A stretch of DNA of 64,000 nucleotides, taken from positions 620,001-684,000 of the forward strand of contig JAZBRS010000077.1 in assembly GCA_037176725.1 (NCBI GenBank), written 5' to 3'. Source of the DNA: Posidonia oceanica (Eukaryota > Streptophyta > Magnoliopsida > Alismatales > Posidoniaceae). This document shows positions 33,880 to 44,685 of the stretch, one piece after another (within the stretch, counting starts at the first letter, position 1; the number at the start of each line of letters is the position of its first letter). The notes beneath the pieces were generated by a model, which did not search any database, was not told the DNA's origin, and worked only from the letters and a program-made list of their open reading frames with translations. The translations under genes and the position numbers were made by a program.

Positions 33880-34215
33880 AAGTGATTGATGCATGCATGA
33901 TTTATGCAAATTTTGGTGCATGATTGATTTATTGTGTTGAATATGCATGATTTATTCAATTTCTGTTTGTAGATGCAACTTTTTTGTTGTATGCATGATT
34001 TATGAAAACTTTTGTTTGTAGATGCATGATTTATGCAAATTTTGTTTGTAGATGCATGATTTATGCAAACTCTATTTGTAGATACATGACTTATGCAATT
34101 TTTATTGTATGCATGACTTATGCAATTTTGTTGCTGTAGATGCAATTTTTGTTGTATGCATGATTTAAGCAAACTTTTGTTTGTAGATGCATGACTTATG
34201 CAAATTTTGTTTTTA
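33880..34215. repeat. 30-bp tandem repeat array
   Basis: About 11 degenerate copies of a unit with GATGCATGATTTATGC followed by AAATTTTGTTTGTA; a clear 30-bp step is seen at 34021 to 34051. The minus-strand frame through it (34220-33699) is a repeat translation. Confidence 0.8.
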
Positions 34216-35238
34216 TGCAATTTTGTTGCCCTCAGCTTTTGGAATGCTAGGAATGCTTGCTATATAGGAAAGAGTAGTCCTCAACTTACGAGACTCTTCC
34301 TGGACACCTAGACTGTAGCTGGTTCTCTGGAATGGACGGTGTCTCAGAGGGTGGTGTGTCTGGTGGTGTGGTGAGAAACAAAGCTCCATGCCAAACTCTC
34401 TAGGACCTACACCTACTTTTTTATTTTTTATCATTTTTTTTTTACTCCCTCATAGGTTTGCAGGTTTACTCTATCCTGGCTTGGAGGTAAAAGATACCTG
34501 GTCTGGTGCTGGGGAGCTACTGCAAGATAGGGGTGGCTAGTCCTTGTAGGATTTGTGGGCTTGCCAGGCGTATGCTCCTACTCCTCTCCAATATAAGTCG
34601 TAGGGATAGGGCTATACTGCTCACCTCTCTCTCTAGGATTGACTTCTATCTTCAACTTCTGTCTTCTTTCTTTTTTTTTATGCCCTTTTATTGATTGATT
34701 TTTTTTATTGCTTTTTTCTTTTGATCTCTTTTTTTCTATTATTTTTTTTTTCACACTCTCACTCTTGGCCTATCATTTTTTCTCCCTCTAGAGGTACAGG
34801 TCCTATGAGGAGTTTGGACATTTTGCTCTGTTCTTTATTGGACGGTGGCTCCCTCACTCGCTAGGACATCTAAGTAGTGTCAACTGAGGTGGAACAAACT
34901 CTATCCCAAGCAGGCTAGCTATTCCGATTTTCGTCATCGGGCATGATTAACATGAATGAGGATTTTTTCTTTTTTTGTATGTCATGAATGAGTATGATTG
35001 ATTTTGATTTTTTTTTCTTGATTATCATGAATGAAGATGATTGATTTTGATTTTTTATTTTTTTTGACTAATGTTGCTACAAATGCATGTTGATTTTGCA
35101 TGCTGCAGAAATGCTAAAAAAGAAAGGTATGCAATGCCAAGAATGTATACACATGCTCAAATGCATGACTATGTAGTGATGAATGCATGAAAGAAAAAAA
35201 AAGAAGATGACTCTACAAGGCAAAGATGCAACCTTGGG
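34216..35238 (-). other. 3' noncoding region of element E after integrase
   Basis: An inverted match to A1 5340-5720 and A2 53980-54560, for example ACTCCCTCATAGG, CTACTGCAAGATAGG and GGCTCCCTCACTCGCTAGG. No gene. Confidence 0.65.
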
Positions 35239-36366
35239 TCATTGGTAGTACTTCTTGAGTTAGCAAGAGTTGACCGGTCATGACTACTCAACCTGGTCCA
35301 TGTCCTCAAGTATCGCCGCACCACCAGAGAGGATCTGCTTGACAATGAAAGGGTCGCACCAATTAGGACTAAATTTGCCACAGGTGACTGGCAGATGTAT
35401 AGCCCGCAAGACTAAATCACCGGGCACAAGATTTCTGGGTCTGACCTTCTTCTGATAAGCTCTAGCGATGCACCCCTGATAGCATTGGGCATGATACAGG
35501 GCTTGCAATCTGTGCTCGTCGATCAGATTTAGTTCGATGCAGCAGTCTTCAATCCATTCTGCCTCCTCCACATTAACTTCTCGTAGGATCCAGAGTGATG
35601 GGATCTCTACCTCAATGGGCAAAACAGCCTCCATGCCATACACGAGTGAATATGGAGTTGGCCCTGTTGATGTCCGGATTGATGTTCTGTACGCCCAAAG
35701 CGCATTTGGAAGCTTGTCATGCCAGTCCTTATGAGTCTTAGCCATTTTCTTCAAGATTTTCACAAGGTTTTTGTTGGCTGACTCAACTGCACCATTCATC
35801 TATGGCTGATAAGGTGAGGATCTACGATGCTTGATCTTGAAGCTCTGGAGAGAATCCTCAATCCTCTGGGCTATGAAGTTCTTGCCGTTATCAGAGATGA
35901 TGGTGTGTGGGACCCTATATCGGGCAATGATGTTGTTTCTGATGAACTTTTCCGTTGCCACGGCTGTGACAGTCTTGTACGAGGCTGCCACCACCCACAT
36001 GGTGAAGTAATCAATCGCTACCAGGATATAGCGATGACCCTTGGAGGTTGCAGGATGAATTGCCCCTATGATGTCAATCCCCATGTAGAGAAAGGCCATG
36101 GTGATGACATGCTGTGCAACTGCTATGGGGGGCATGAATGAAGTTCCCATGGATTTGGCAATTGTAGCATCTACGCACAAACTGGCAACAATTTGCCTCC
36201 ATGGTTAACCAGAAATAGCCCTGAAGCATGATCTTCTTGGCTAGCAACACACCGTTCATATGTGGGTCGCATGTCCCTACATGAACTTGGAGCATCAGTG
36301 TGTCGACTTCCTTCTTGTCCACACAGTGAAGAAGCATCTGATTGTAGGATCTCCTATAAAGGTGTC
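35239..36366 (-). pseudogene. int: Integrase pseudogene of element E
   Basis: The minus-strand reading starts at about the aRNH-integrase linker (YRRSYNQMLL at 36366) and ends KYYQ-stop at 35239. It shows the HHCC finger (QVHVGTCDPH, then CYNC), the first and second catalytic Asp (GIDIIG and ISDNGKNF in 36180-35800) and the catalytic Glu segment (MNGAVESANK at the start of 35799-35284). Damage: a frameshift between the finger and the core (about 36090-36130), a TAG just before MNGAVES, and a TAG after DQVE near the C-terminus. It has fewer lesions than A1, so E is probably younger. Confidence 0.85.
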
Positions 36367-37458
36367 TGTAGTAATCTTGAATTCTGATCGTCCATGCACG
36401 TTACCAAAGCTTGCGTGCACTGATCAAAATAGGCTCACTATATGCGGCAGGATTCGAGGGAAGAAACTCAACTCGGAAACGCTGGCAAAAGAAAAGAAAA
36501 GAAATGATAAGACAAAATTGGAGTCACCACCGGGTCTATTGAATTGGAAGACAGGGAAAACCGGGGGTTAAGCATGAAAAGACATGCAAAACCGGATGCA
36601 AGGAGGGGCAAAGGTATGCAATGCTAAGCTAAGCTATGCTATACTATGCTATGCAATGCTATGCTATGCTATGACTCCTGCCTAGGATAAAGGAAAGGTC
36701 GATGCGAGCCAAGAGAAAGGGCAAGGACTCCTGTTACGCACGGGGAAGGTGTTAGGCACCCCAGATACATCCGAGAGTCGGTCTTTCTTAGGCAATCTCG
36801 CGCTAATGCAGGGAATTGCTAGCCTAATGCCTAAATGCCATAAATGCCTACCTGCTATGCAAGGGAAATAAACGTGCTATCTATGTGCTCAGCCACGTTG
36901 CTAGTGTTCCGAACTGGGCGGACCCTGGTTTGTGAGAACTCCTAAGCAGTAAGCATCACTGCCCTATATGCAGATGCGAGCGATGAAACAAAACGGCGGG
37001 GAAACCAAGCAATGCAAGCAACATGCAAGCGATAAAGCAAAACAGGTGCAGAAAAATGGTATAGAATGTGGAAATCAATGCAAGGCACGGAAAACAAGGC
37101 AAAGAGCAGGAAGCGATGCAAAGGGGCGGGGAAAACTATGCGGTAGAGCGGGAAACGATGCAAAATGCAGAAAACGGGGCAAAGAACGGAAAATGAGGCA
37201 AAGCAGGGTGTAAAACCAAAACAAAGGGGTGGGCAACATGCACAGGGGTTGCAGCAAGCCAAAGAGGCAATAAAACGCGAGAAACGATGAGCGAAACAAA
37301 ATCAGTGCTTTAAAATGGCTGTCAGCCATCTGCAAGTATTGGACGCTAGCATTGCTGGCGTCCAACACCTGCTGGAGGCAGGCAACATGCAATTTTGGAA
37401 GAACAATGCAATCTAGCTGCATGGATGCAATACAGATGCAAAAATGCAACTAAATGGG
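36367..37458 (-). mobile_element. Element F: part of an Ogre-like LTR, inserted into E and cut by A2
   Basis: Begins TGTAGTAATC, the same inverted LTR terminus as B at 7479, directly after GTGTC (36362-36366, candidate target duplication) inside the E integrase gene. It follows the B LTR: GATCGTCCATGCAC, GGAGTCACCACC, the conserved GTGTTAGGCACCCC block (about 36747), and GCATCACTGCCCTATATGCA (36953-36972). It has ATGCT-type microsatellite sequence at 36625-36675 and one GTTGGACGC hairpin (37339-37365). It ends at 37458, where A2 starts; the rest should lie beyond the right edge of the window. Confidence 0.78.
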
Positions 37459-40400
37459 TGTTGACACCCCATTTCGACAAGGCTGAATTAGCGGACCTCT
37501 CTGGCGGCTAGGAAAAACCCAAAATCGCACATTTCTCTTCATCCTTCTTCCCAAATCAAAACTCCAGCTCAAACCTCAAAGCCAAACCTAGAACCACACC
37601 CATTTTCTAACCCCAAAACCTTACCCCGAAACCATCCCAAAACCTTACCCTGAAACCATCCAAAACCCAAGCCAAAACCAAACCCTAACCCTCCTTTCTA
37701 CCCTTCAAAACTAGCCAACTTGACCTAAGCCTTTACCCCTCTTCCCGAGCTCAAAACTTGACCAAAATCCATAGGAACATCCACCAACACCCACTCAACA
37801 AACCTACTCTAGAACCTAGAAATTTCTAAACCTAACCCATTCCCAAAAACCCTAGAAAACCTAGGTGAATTTCCCCTTTTTCTACACCTTGAAACCTCTC
37901 CAAAACCCTCTTAGAATCAAACCAAAACCTTAGACCCAATACCCTAAGCCCTAGACTACCCACTCACCAATTTTCACCCCATTCCGAGACCTTTAAGACC
38001 TCCATTCACCCAAATTATCCTTTTCTCTCTCCAGGATTATCATTTTCTCTCTCCTCTCTCTCTCCTGATTATCATCTCCCTTTTCATCCCCTTCTTGCCC
38101 TTTCCCTGGCCTGGCTGTGGGCCCCCTTTGTGCCTCTATCCCTTCTCTATCTTATTCCTATTTTTATTTTATTTTTAGCATTTTCTCTGAATTTTAAAAA
38201 ATCATTTCCCTCCAACTCATCTCTTTCCCTTTTATTTCTCCCTTTTTCCATTTTCTTCCTCCTTCTCTTTTCCTCTTCTTTCTTTTGCAAAAATCCATAA
38301 AAACCCCTAAAAATCCATGAAATTCCAAAGCATAAAAGAGACAAACCAGAACTCTAAGGAAAACAATTAAAAAACATTAAGCAATCAATTAAAAACTTAA
38401 ACTTAACTAAATCAAGCTAAAAAGAAAATCAAGCATGCAAACTAAAAAATGCGAAACAAACCAAAATAAAATACTGAAAAATCTAGAAAAAAACTAAAAC
38501 AAAATCAAGACCCACCAAAAGTAAAAACCCTACCAAAAGAATTAAAAATAAACCCTAAAAAAGAAGTGAAACAATTAAGAACACTAAGATGAGTAATTAA
38601 TGAAAGAAAAGGCTTAACTTAACAAACCTAAGGAAAACGATTTGAGAACTCAATTAAGAAAGATGAAGAACACATCAAAAAGACTTGAAGACTCTTAATC
38701 AAACAAGAGAAACCTAATTAAAAAAACATCAAGAAAAAAAATCAGCAAATAAAAATTAAAAAACCTAATCCAAAAGACTTAAGAAAGAAAAACCCTAAAA
38801 AGACTAAGACTTAAAAACCCAAAACCCATTCCGATTAATATAAAAATAAATCCTAAAAAATCCTAATCAACATCCTAAAATGCTCAACAAGAAAAACACA
38901 ATTTTTAAAACAATTTAAAAAGATTTAACAAACACTTAATCAAGTAAAAACTAATTAAAAGCAAAACCAAAACCCTAAAACCCTAATCAAGCACAAAACA
39001 CACTAATTAACCTAAAAACAGTCACTAAAAATCTAATTAAAATCCTAACTCACAACACAACTTTTCTAGTATTTTTACTTATTTTTAATTTATTTTTCTT
39101 CTTCTAATTTTATTTCCTTTCTCTTCCTTTCTTCTTCTTCCTTATTTTCTTTCCCACTTCTCATTCCTCTCTTCCTCCCCTTCATTTTCTTTTCTTTCTC
39201 TTTTTTTTACTGTGCTCAAGCCCACAACCCACGGCCCATGCACTTCCCCTCCTCTTTCCCTCCTTCCCTTCTTCTTCTTCTTCCTCTCTTCTTCTCCTCT
39301 TCTCACAGAAACGACAGACCTCTCCCTCATTGGTTTTTCTTTTTCAAACCTCCACCTGACACCCAAGACTCCCCTCCATCACTCCCATACCCTGTGGCCG
39401 ACGACCCACACCAGCAACCCCCTCCATGCTCTGCCAAAGATGGCAGAAACCCATCCCCTTGACCAAAAACCATTGAATTTCAGTAGGGAGAGAGGAGATA
39501 AAAAGGGCTTCATTTCCTTCACAACCGGACTTTTTTGGCTCACACCTGGAAAGACCAAGTTCCCAGCTCTCTCACCCTTCTTCCAGAACTGAAAAACACC
39601 TTCAAACCTTCCCGGAATCAAGCTCCAAACTCTTCAGCACCCAACACCATCTTGCCGACCTTCCTCATTGCAAATCCACCACCACGAGCCTCCTAAAATC
39701 CCAGAACTTTGCCATCAGACTCACCAAGCAACCACCTTCCCAAGCCACCCAAAATCGCGTCCTAAAACCTCCCACACTCCTCACAGTCCACTACAAACAC
39801 TTGGGTCCTCTTTTTGCCCAAAAACTTCAAACTCCCTTAACTTCCTCCACACTCAGTGAAATCCACTTCCGATTCCTCCCACGCACTCCCCAAGCAACCA
39901 CCTAGCCGCCCGTACCCTTGCCTCGGCCTGGAACGCCGCACAACGCCGCACCCACCTCGGCCTTCACAGCAAAGCCTCCACTGAACCAGATCTTGCTCCA
40001 GGCCGTAGAAGACCCCCCTGAGACCTCCGTCATCCTCCTCGGGCCTCCGGCAACGCCCCCCGAGCTCCCCAACGCAGCAGCCGCCGTTCTCCGCCGTCCC
40101 CACTCTTCTCCGGTCGGCCGAAAGCCACCCAGGTGGGTGGGCTCTTCCGGCGCGCGTGAGGGCCGAAGAAAGCCTCCCCGGGATTCCCCTCGTCGCCCTC
40201 TTGCTCCTCGGCCTTTCCCCGAGGGTTTTCATCGCCTGTGCCGCCCGCAATCTCTCGCCGAAGTCCCCTTCTTCTCCGGCGCCGGCCACCCCCGCAGCAG
40301 CCGTCCCGCGCGTCTCCGCCGCCACCGACGCCACTGCAAGTCTCCCCCGCCTCCGCCGCGTCACGCCGGTTCCCCCCCGCTCTCCACCGCACCGCGTCGT

Positions 40401-42221
40401 CCCTCCTCCGCCTGTCCAGAGCGTCGCCGGCGGACCTCCGGCCGTCTCCCCGCTGTAAGCTGCTGCCGTTCTTCTTTTTTTTATTTTCAGCAACTTTAGT
40501 TAATTTTCTCCACATTGCATCCATATCACATTAAGTTTTCAATATTGCTTTTAGGTCCTGATGACTTAAGTCATATGTTATATTGAAGTTAAAATCTTAT
40601 TAAATTGCTTTAAATGTTTCTGGTTTTTAGTATTTGCATGATAGTCCATTCACTGTGCTGTCTAGTTGTAGAAATTTATGTTTTAGCCCCTCTGCTTTTA
40701 ACTTTTGCATCTGAATCCTACAGTAGATTATTTAATTTAAATGCTGTAAGTTTGCCTTATTGTATTGCGTTCTGGGCCCTTCTCAGTTTCTATTTTTGTA
40801 TCTTAGTCCAATGCACTGTAGAACTTAGGGTTTATTTTCGCATTTTGCATGCTGCATTGCACATTTGCCCCTCTGATTTTTAATTTTTGCATCTAGGTCC
40901 ATTTTAAATGCATAATGATCATTTTGCATGCATCTTAGCTTATTGCGTTGCATTTTCAACCTTGCATTTTCAAAAATTGCATGTCAGTCCATGGTCAGTA
41001 ATTTCAGAGCACATTTTACATCTAAAATTGCATACTTGACCCTTGCATGATTTAAAAATGACATATAGGTCCTTGCATCCTTTTAAAGTCATGTAAAAAG
41101 ACCGTTTCGCCCCTAAAATTGCATCTTAGCTCCTATTCTTATAAAATTGCATATAGACCCTCCACTTGCATTCCCAGACTCCCCAGGACCCTGTTTTCTG
41201 GAAAAATTGCATTTTAGCCCCTGATGTTTTTAAAAATTGCATTCTGCTTGCCATTTGCTTTCAAAACTTCCTCTGATGCGTACCAACTTTTAAAAGCTGT
41301 GTTCTGAAGCCTATTTTTTGCAAAACTACCCTCTGCCACCTCCTGTTCTCAGAATCCCTGCCTGTAAGCCCCATCCTTTTCAAAAATTTGCATTTAAGCC
41401 CCTTTTCTTTTTTAAAAAATAGCATTTGAACTCCTTTTTTTTTCTAAAAGTCTTCCTCCTTGTCTTTTCTGGCATCTTGCATGCATTTGCATTTATGTAG
41501 CTTTGCATTAAGTTTCTTTCGCACACACCAGAGCCCCCTCAGCTCCCATCCACCTGGGAGGACCCTTTTGCACACCCCTAGGACCTCCTGAACACTTAGA
41601 TCTGTCCTTCTCTCCTGTTCTGGCCTTTCCGCCCTGAAGCTGCGATATCTTTCAATCCGACCGTTGGATCTTCCCAAACAAGCTGCCCAGGCGACCGCAG
41701 CGAAGCGCTCTTCAGCACGGACCAAGCAGATTTCAGATCAGAACCCAGGATTTCCAGGTATGCCCTCCTGAACCTTTGCATTGCATTCATTCGCATGCCA
41801 TTTGCATAGTTTGCCTCGTTTTCGCTTTCGGTCTCTTTGAGCATGTAGAATAGGCCCCCCTCTTCTTGTCCATCAATTCCAATCCCCGTTTCGCGTTTCC
41901 CCGTGTGTTTTGCGTTGTGTTTTCTCTGGATTTGCCACTTAATGCGACTTTTTCCCCCTTTTCCACGATCCGATCGCATCGCGAGCTTTGGGCAGCATGC
42001 GAGACACACCGTGGAGCAGTTTAGTGGGAAACGGTCACAAAGAGGCGGTAATCCCTCCGTTTGCTCACTCTCCCCTTTGCAGGTCTTTACACCTGCTCTG
42101 TGTGGCCCCGAACAGCGTCTGTTCTCACACACGCGCTGTCTTACCTCTTTTTGGCTTCTTCTGAACTTTTTCTTTGCATTAGCGTTCGCATAGCTTTTCC
42201 GGGGTTTTTGTTTCGCTGTTT

Positions 42222-42545
42222 TGGCACCGTTTTGCGTGCCTGCTTTGCTTTTGCGGGCCCGTCCTGTTTTGGCACCATTTCGCGTGCTCGTAATCGTCTT
42301 TTTGCACCGTTTTGCGTGCCTGCTTTGCTTTTGCGCGCCCGTCCTGTTTTGGCACCATTTCGCGTGCTCGTAATCGTCTTTTTGCACCGTTTTGCGTGCC
42401 TGCTTTGCTTTTGCGCGCCCGTCCTGTTTTGGCACCATTTCGCGTGCTCGTAATCGTCTTTTTGCACCGTTTTGCGTGCCTGCTTTGCTTTTGCGCGCCC
42501 GTCCTGTTTTGGCACCATTTCGCGTGCTCGTAATCGTCTTTTTGC
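42222..42545 (+). repeat. 80-bp tandem repeat in the A2 LTR (4 copies) with degenerate extension
   Basis: Four nearly identical 80-bp units containing TTTTGCACCGTTTTGCGTGCC-type sequence, then CGCGCCCGTCC and GTGCTCGTAATCG; the step is exactly 80 bp. Shorter degenerate GTTTTGCGTGCC repeats continue to about 42890. Element B has the diverged inverted version (8170-8440). Confidence 0.85.
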
Positions 42546-43134
42546 ACCGTTTTGCGTGCCATTCCGTTTTGTTGTCTCGTTTTGCGTGCCGCCTTGCTTT
42601 TTCGCTCATTTTGCCTGCCGTTTTCGTTCGTTTTTGCACCGTTTTGCGTGCCATTCTGCTTTCTTGTCTCGCTTCGCGTACCGTCTTGTTTTTCTCTTGT
42701 TTTGCGTGCCGGTTTCGTTCTTTTTGCACTGTTTTACGTGCCATTCTGTTTTATTGTCTCGTTTTGCGTGCCGCCTTACTTTTTTCGCCTGTTTTGCGCA
42801 CCGGTTTCGCTCTTTTGCATCGTTTTGCGTGCGTTGTTCGCTTCCCGCCTCGTTTTGCGTGTTTCGCGCCGTTTTCTCTTGCATGTCGATCGCATTGCAT
42901 GATTTTAACGCTGTTTTGCCTTCTCGTCTGCATTTACATATAGGGCTGTGATGCTTACTGCCTGGAGTTCTCACGAGCTAGGTTTCGCCTGGTTCGGAAC
43001 ACGGACAGCGTAGCTGAGCACTTAGAGAGCACGTTTACTTCCCTGCCTTGCATTTTCCCACTTAGAGCACTCCTTGAGCATTCATTTAGGCATTTATAGG
43101 CACATAGGCATTCAATCCTGCATTTCCCTGCGTA

Positions 43135-43260
43135 TGCGAGCGTAAGCCTAGAAAGACCGATTCTCAGGCGTGTCGGGGGTGCCTAACACCTTCCCCGCAC
43201 GTAACAGGAGTCCTTGCCCTGTCTTTTGGCCCGCGATGACCATATTGCCCTTATCCTAGG
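43135..43260 (+). promoter_or_regulatory. LTR block conserved in four elements, with GGTGCCTAACACC inverted repeat
   Basis: The sequence from GCGAGCGTAAGCCTAG to about GAGTCCTTGCCC is the best-conserved noncoding block seen. It recurs inverted in B (about 7831-7915), E (about 27184-27255) and F (about 36722-36795). The core GGTGCCTAACACC can form a GGTG/CACC hairpin. Its place near the 3' end of the LTR suggests an RNA-level role such as 3' end formation or packaging; that is inference. Confidence 0.5.
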
Positions 43261-43517
43261 CTAGAGTCATTTCATTTGCATGTATTTGCATTTGTTTCCC
43301 TTTGCATTGCTTTGCTTTGCATTTCTTGCTTGGTTTTGCGCGTTAATTCACGCATTTCCCCCGGTTTTCCTTGTCTCCCGTTAATAGACATGGTGGCGAC
43401 TCTGATTTGTCTTATCTTTCCCTTTTCTCCTCGATTTTAAGTGTTTTCGAGTTGAGCCTCTTCCTCGGATCCAATCGCCGCTAATAGCGAGCCTGATTCC
43501 GATCGGGATCGCTACAG

Positions 43518-43535
43518 TGGCGACTCTGCTGGGGA
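43518..43535 (+). other. Primer-binding site of A2
   Basis: TGGCGACTCTGCTGGGGA lies one base after the LTR end. It begins with TGG, the complement of a tRNA CCA end. From knowledge of Ogre elements this type of site pairs with a tRNA-Arg; that assignment was not checked here. Confidence 0.85.
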
Positions 43536-44685
43536 CTCTAGACTCCGGCTTTCGCTTTTGGCTTTTCCGCTCGCCTGTTTTGCAGCTTTGTCTGCCTTGT
43601 GTGCCTTCTTTGCCTGTTTTGCTCGCTTTTCTGTGCAAACTCCTAGCAAGTCGCTTCGTGGCTACTTTGCTTAGGTTTTGCACCCTTTTCGCCTCGGTTT
43701 GCGCTTTCTTTTGCTTGGCTTCGCTTATTTGCTTGTTTATTCACTTATTGCCTTGCTTATGCTGATATTTCTTTTACAGTCCGCTTACTTTTACCTTACT
43801 TAATCTTACTTGCTTTTTATTGCTTTAATTCTTGCACATTGCATGTCTACATACTTTGTTTGGCTAAAATACATGCTTTTTGGATGTTGAATGCTTCTTT
43901 TACACTCTTGCTATGTCACTACACACGCACATACTATGCTTACATGCCTTTTGACTTGATGAATGTTTCTTTTTCACCATCATATTCACAAACACTCGCA
44001 CATGCCATGAACATGCCTTTTGTTGTGTTGTATGATGGTTGCTTGCCATTTTGACTGATTTTCTTCCCTTTCGCACTTGCCATGCTTAGGATAGTAGAGA
44101 CTTGTCTGCTTCCCCCATGGTTAACTAAAAAATGCAAGTAAAAAGAACTTCTAGGGGCAACTAGAGACTACAAACAATCCTTCACTCCCTTTGGTTAATA
44201 AAATGCGCAAGATAAAAAACTCTAATCATTTGCATAAGCATCATATAGGGCATGCATTCTTCTCCTCTGAGTCCACCTACTAGTCTGCGAAGGACGGTCC
44301 CGGCCTCTTGTTCCACTGCTTTGGGCGTGGCATAAGGTGGTTGGTCCGTCCCCTCCTTGTCCGGGGGTCGTGTCGGTGTTAGTAGAGGGTACCACCCACG
44401 CTTTGGCGGGGTAGAGGCCACCAACGCACCACCCTGTCATTACCTGAGCTTTGGGCCAGGAGTTAGGCAGGGGACCTACTTTTTCTGACCTGAGTCGGTG
44501 ACCCGTACACCCAGGGATACCCGGAGTAGACAACCTTACTAAGACACACTAGTTAGGTGAGGGGGGCATACTAGAAAGCATGCATATCATTCATGCCATT
44601 TAACTAACTCATTTGCATTCATCTTCTTAGTCTCTAACCCTAATTTCTTTCTGTTGTGTCAGCGTGATCGGTAAGCGAGTTCCCT
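43536..44685 (+). other. 5' leader of A2 (no ORF1 recognised)
   Basis: T-rich leader between the primer-binding site and gag. Some Ogre elements have an extra ORF1 here; I see none. The frames present (such as 43517-43765 and minus 44533-44222) have no recognisable content. Confidence 0.6.

Larger units (their letters stand above)
26970..36366 (-). mobile_element. Element E: 3' half of an Ogre-like retrotransposon
   Basis: From left to right in minus orientation: 3' LTR (26970-29561), polypurine tract, short unique region, a long tandem array (about 29865-33255), more noncoding sequence, a 30-bp array, the 3' noncoding region homologous to A1/A2, and an integrase pseudogene broken off at 36366 by the LTR of element F. 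The 5' half (rest of pol, gag and 5' LTR) should lie beyond the window, to the right of A2 and F. E has no PMD-like ORF. Confidence 0.8.
37459..43516 (+). repeat. 5' LTR of A2 (6058 bp)
   Basis: TGTTGACACC at the start, GCTACA at the end, then the primer-binding site. Composition changes stepwise: C/A-rich (37459-38000), A-rich (38340-39060), pyrimidine-rich (39100-39310), GC-rich (39900-40460), T-rich with many TTGCAT words (40460-41760), tandem GTTTTGCGTGCC repeats (42200-42890), conserved terminal block (43135-43260). The Arg/Pro-rich frames in the GC-rich part and the 382-codon minus-strand frame over the repeats are compositional; I do not call genes in it. Confidence 0.92.

Noticed and set aside
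39837..40524. Overlapping Arg/Pro/Ala-rich frames on both strands (such as 39918-40499 plus and 40493-39837 minus), repeated at 61617-62379
   Set aside because: They lie in the GC-rich part of the LTR, are open on several frames of both strands at once, and are explained by base composition.
41596..42744. 382-codon minus-strand frame with KQARKTVQK-type repeats
   Set aside because: It is the translation of the 80-bp and GTTTTGCGTGCC repeats within the LTR; repeated in three frames.
44222..44533. Minus-strand 103-codon frame in the A2 leader as antisense gene or Ogre ORF1
   Set aside because: Wrong strand for ORF1, short, and without any recognised motif.
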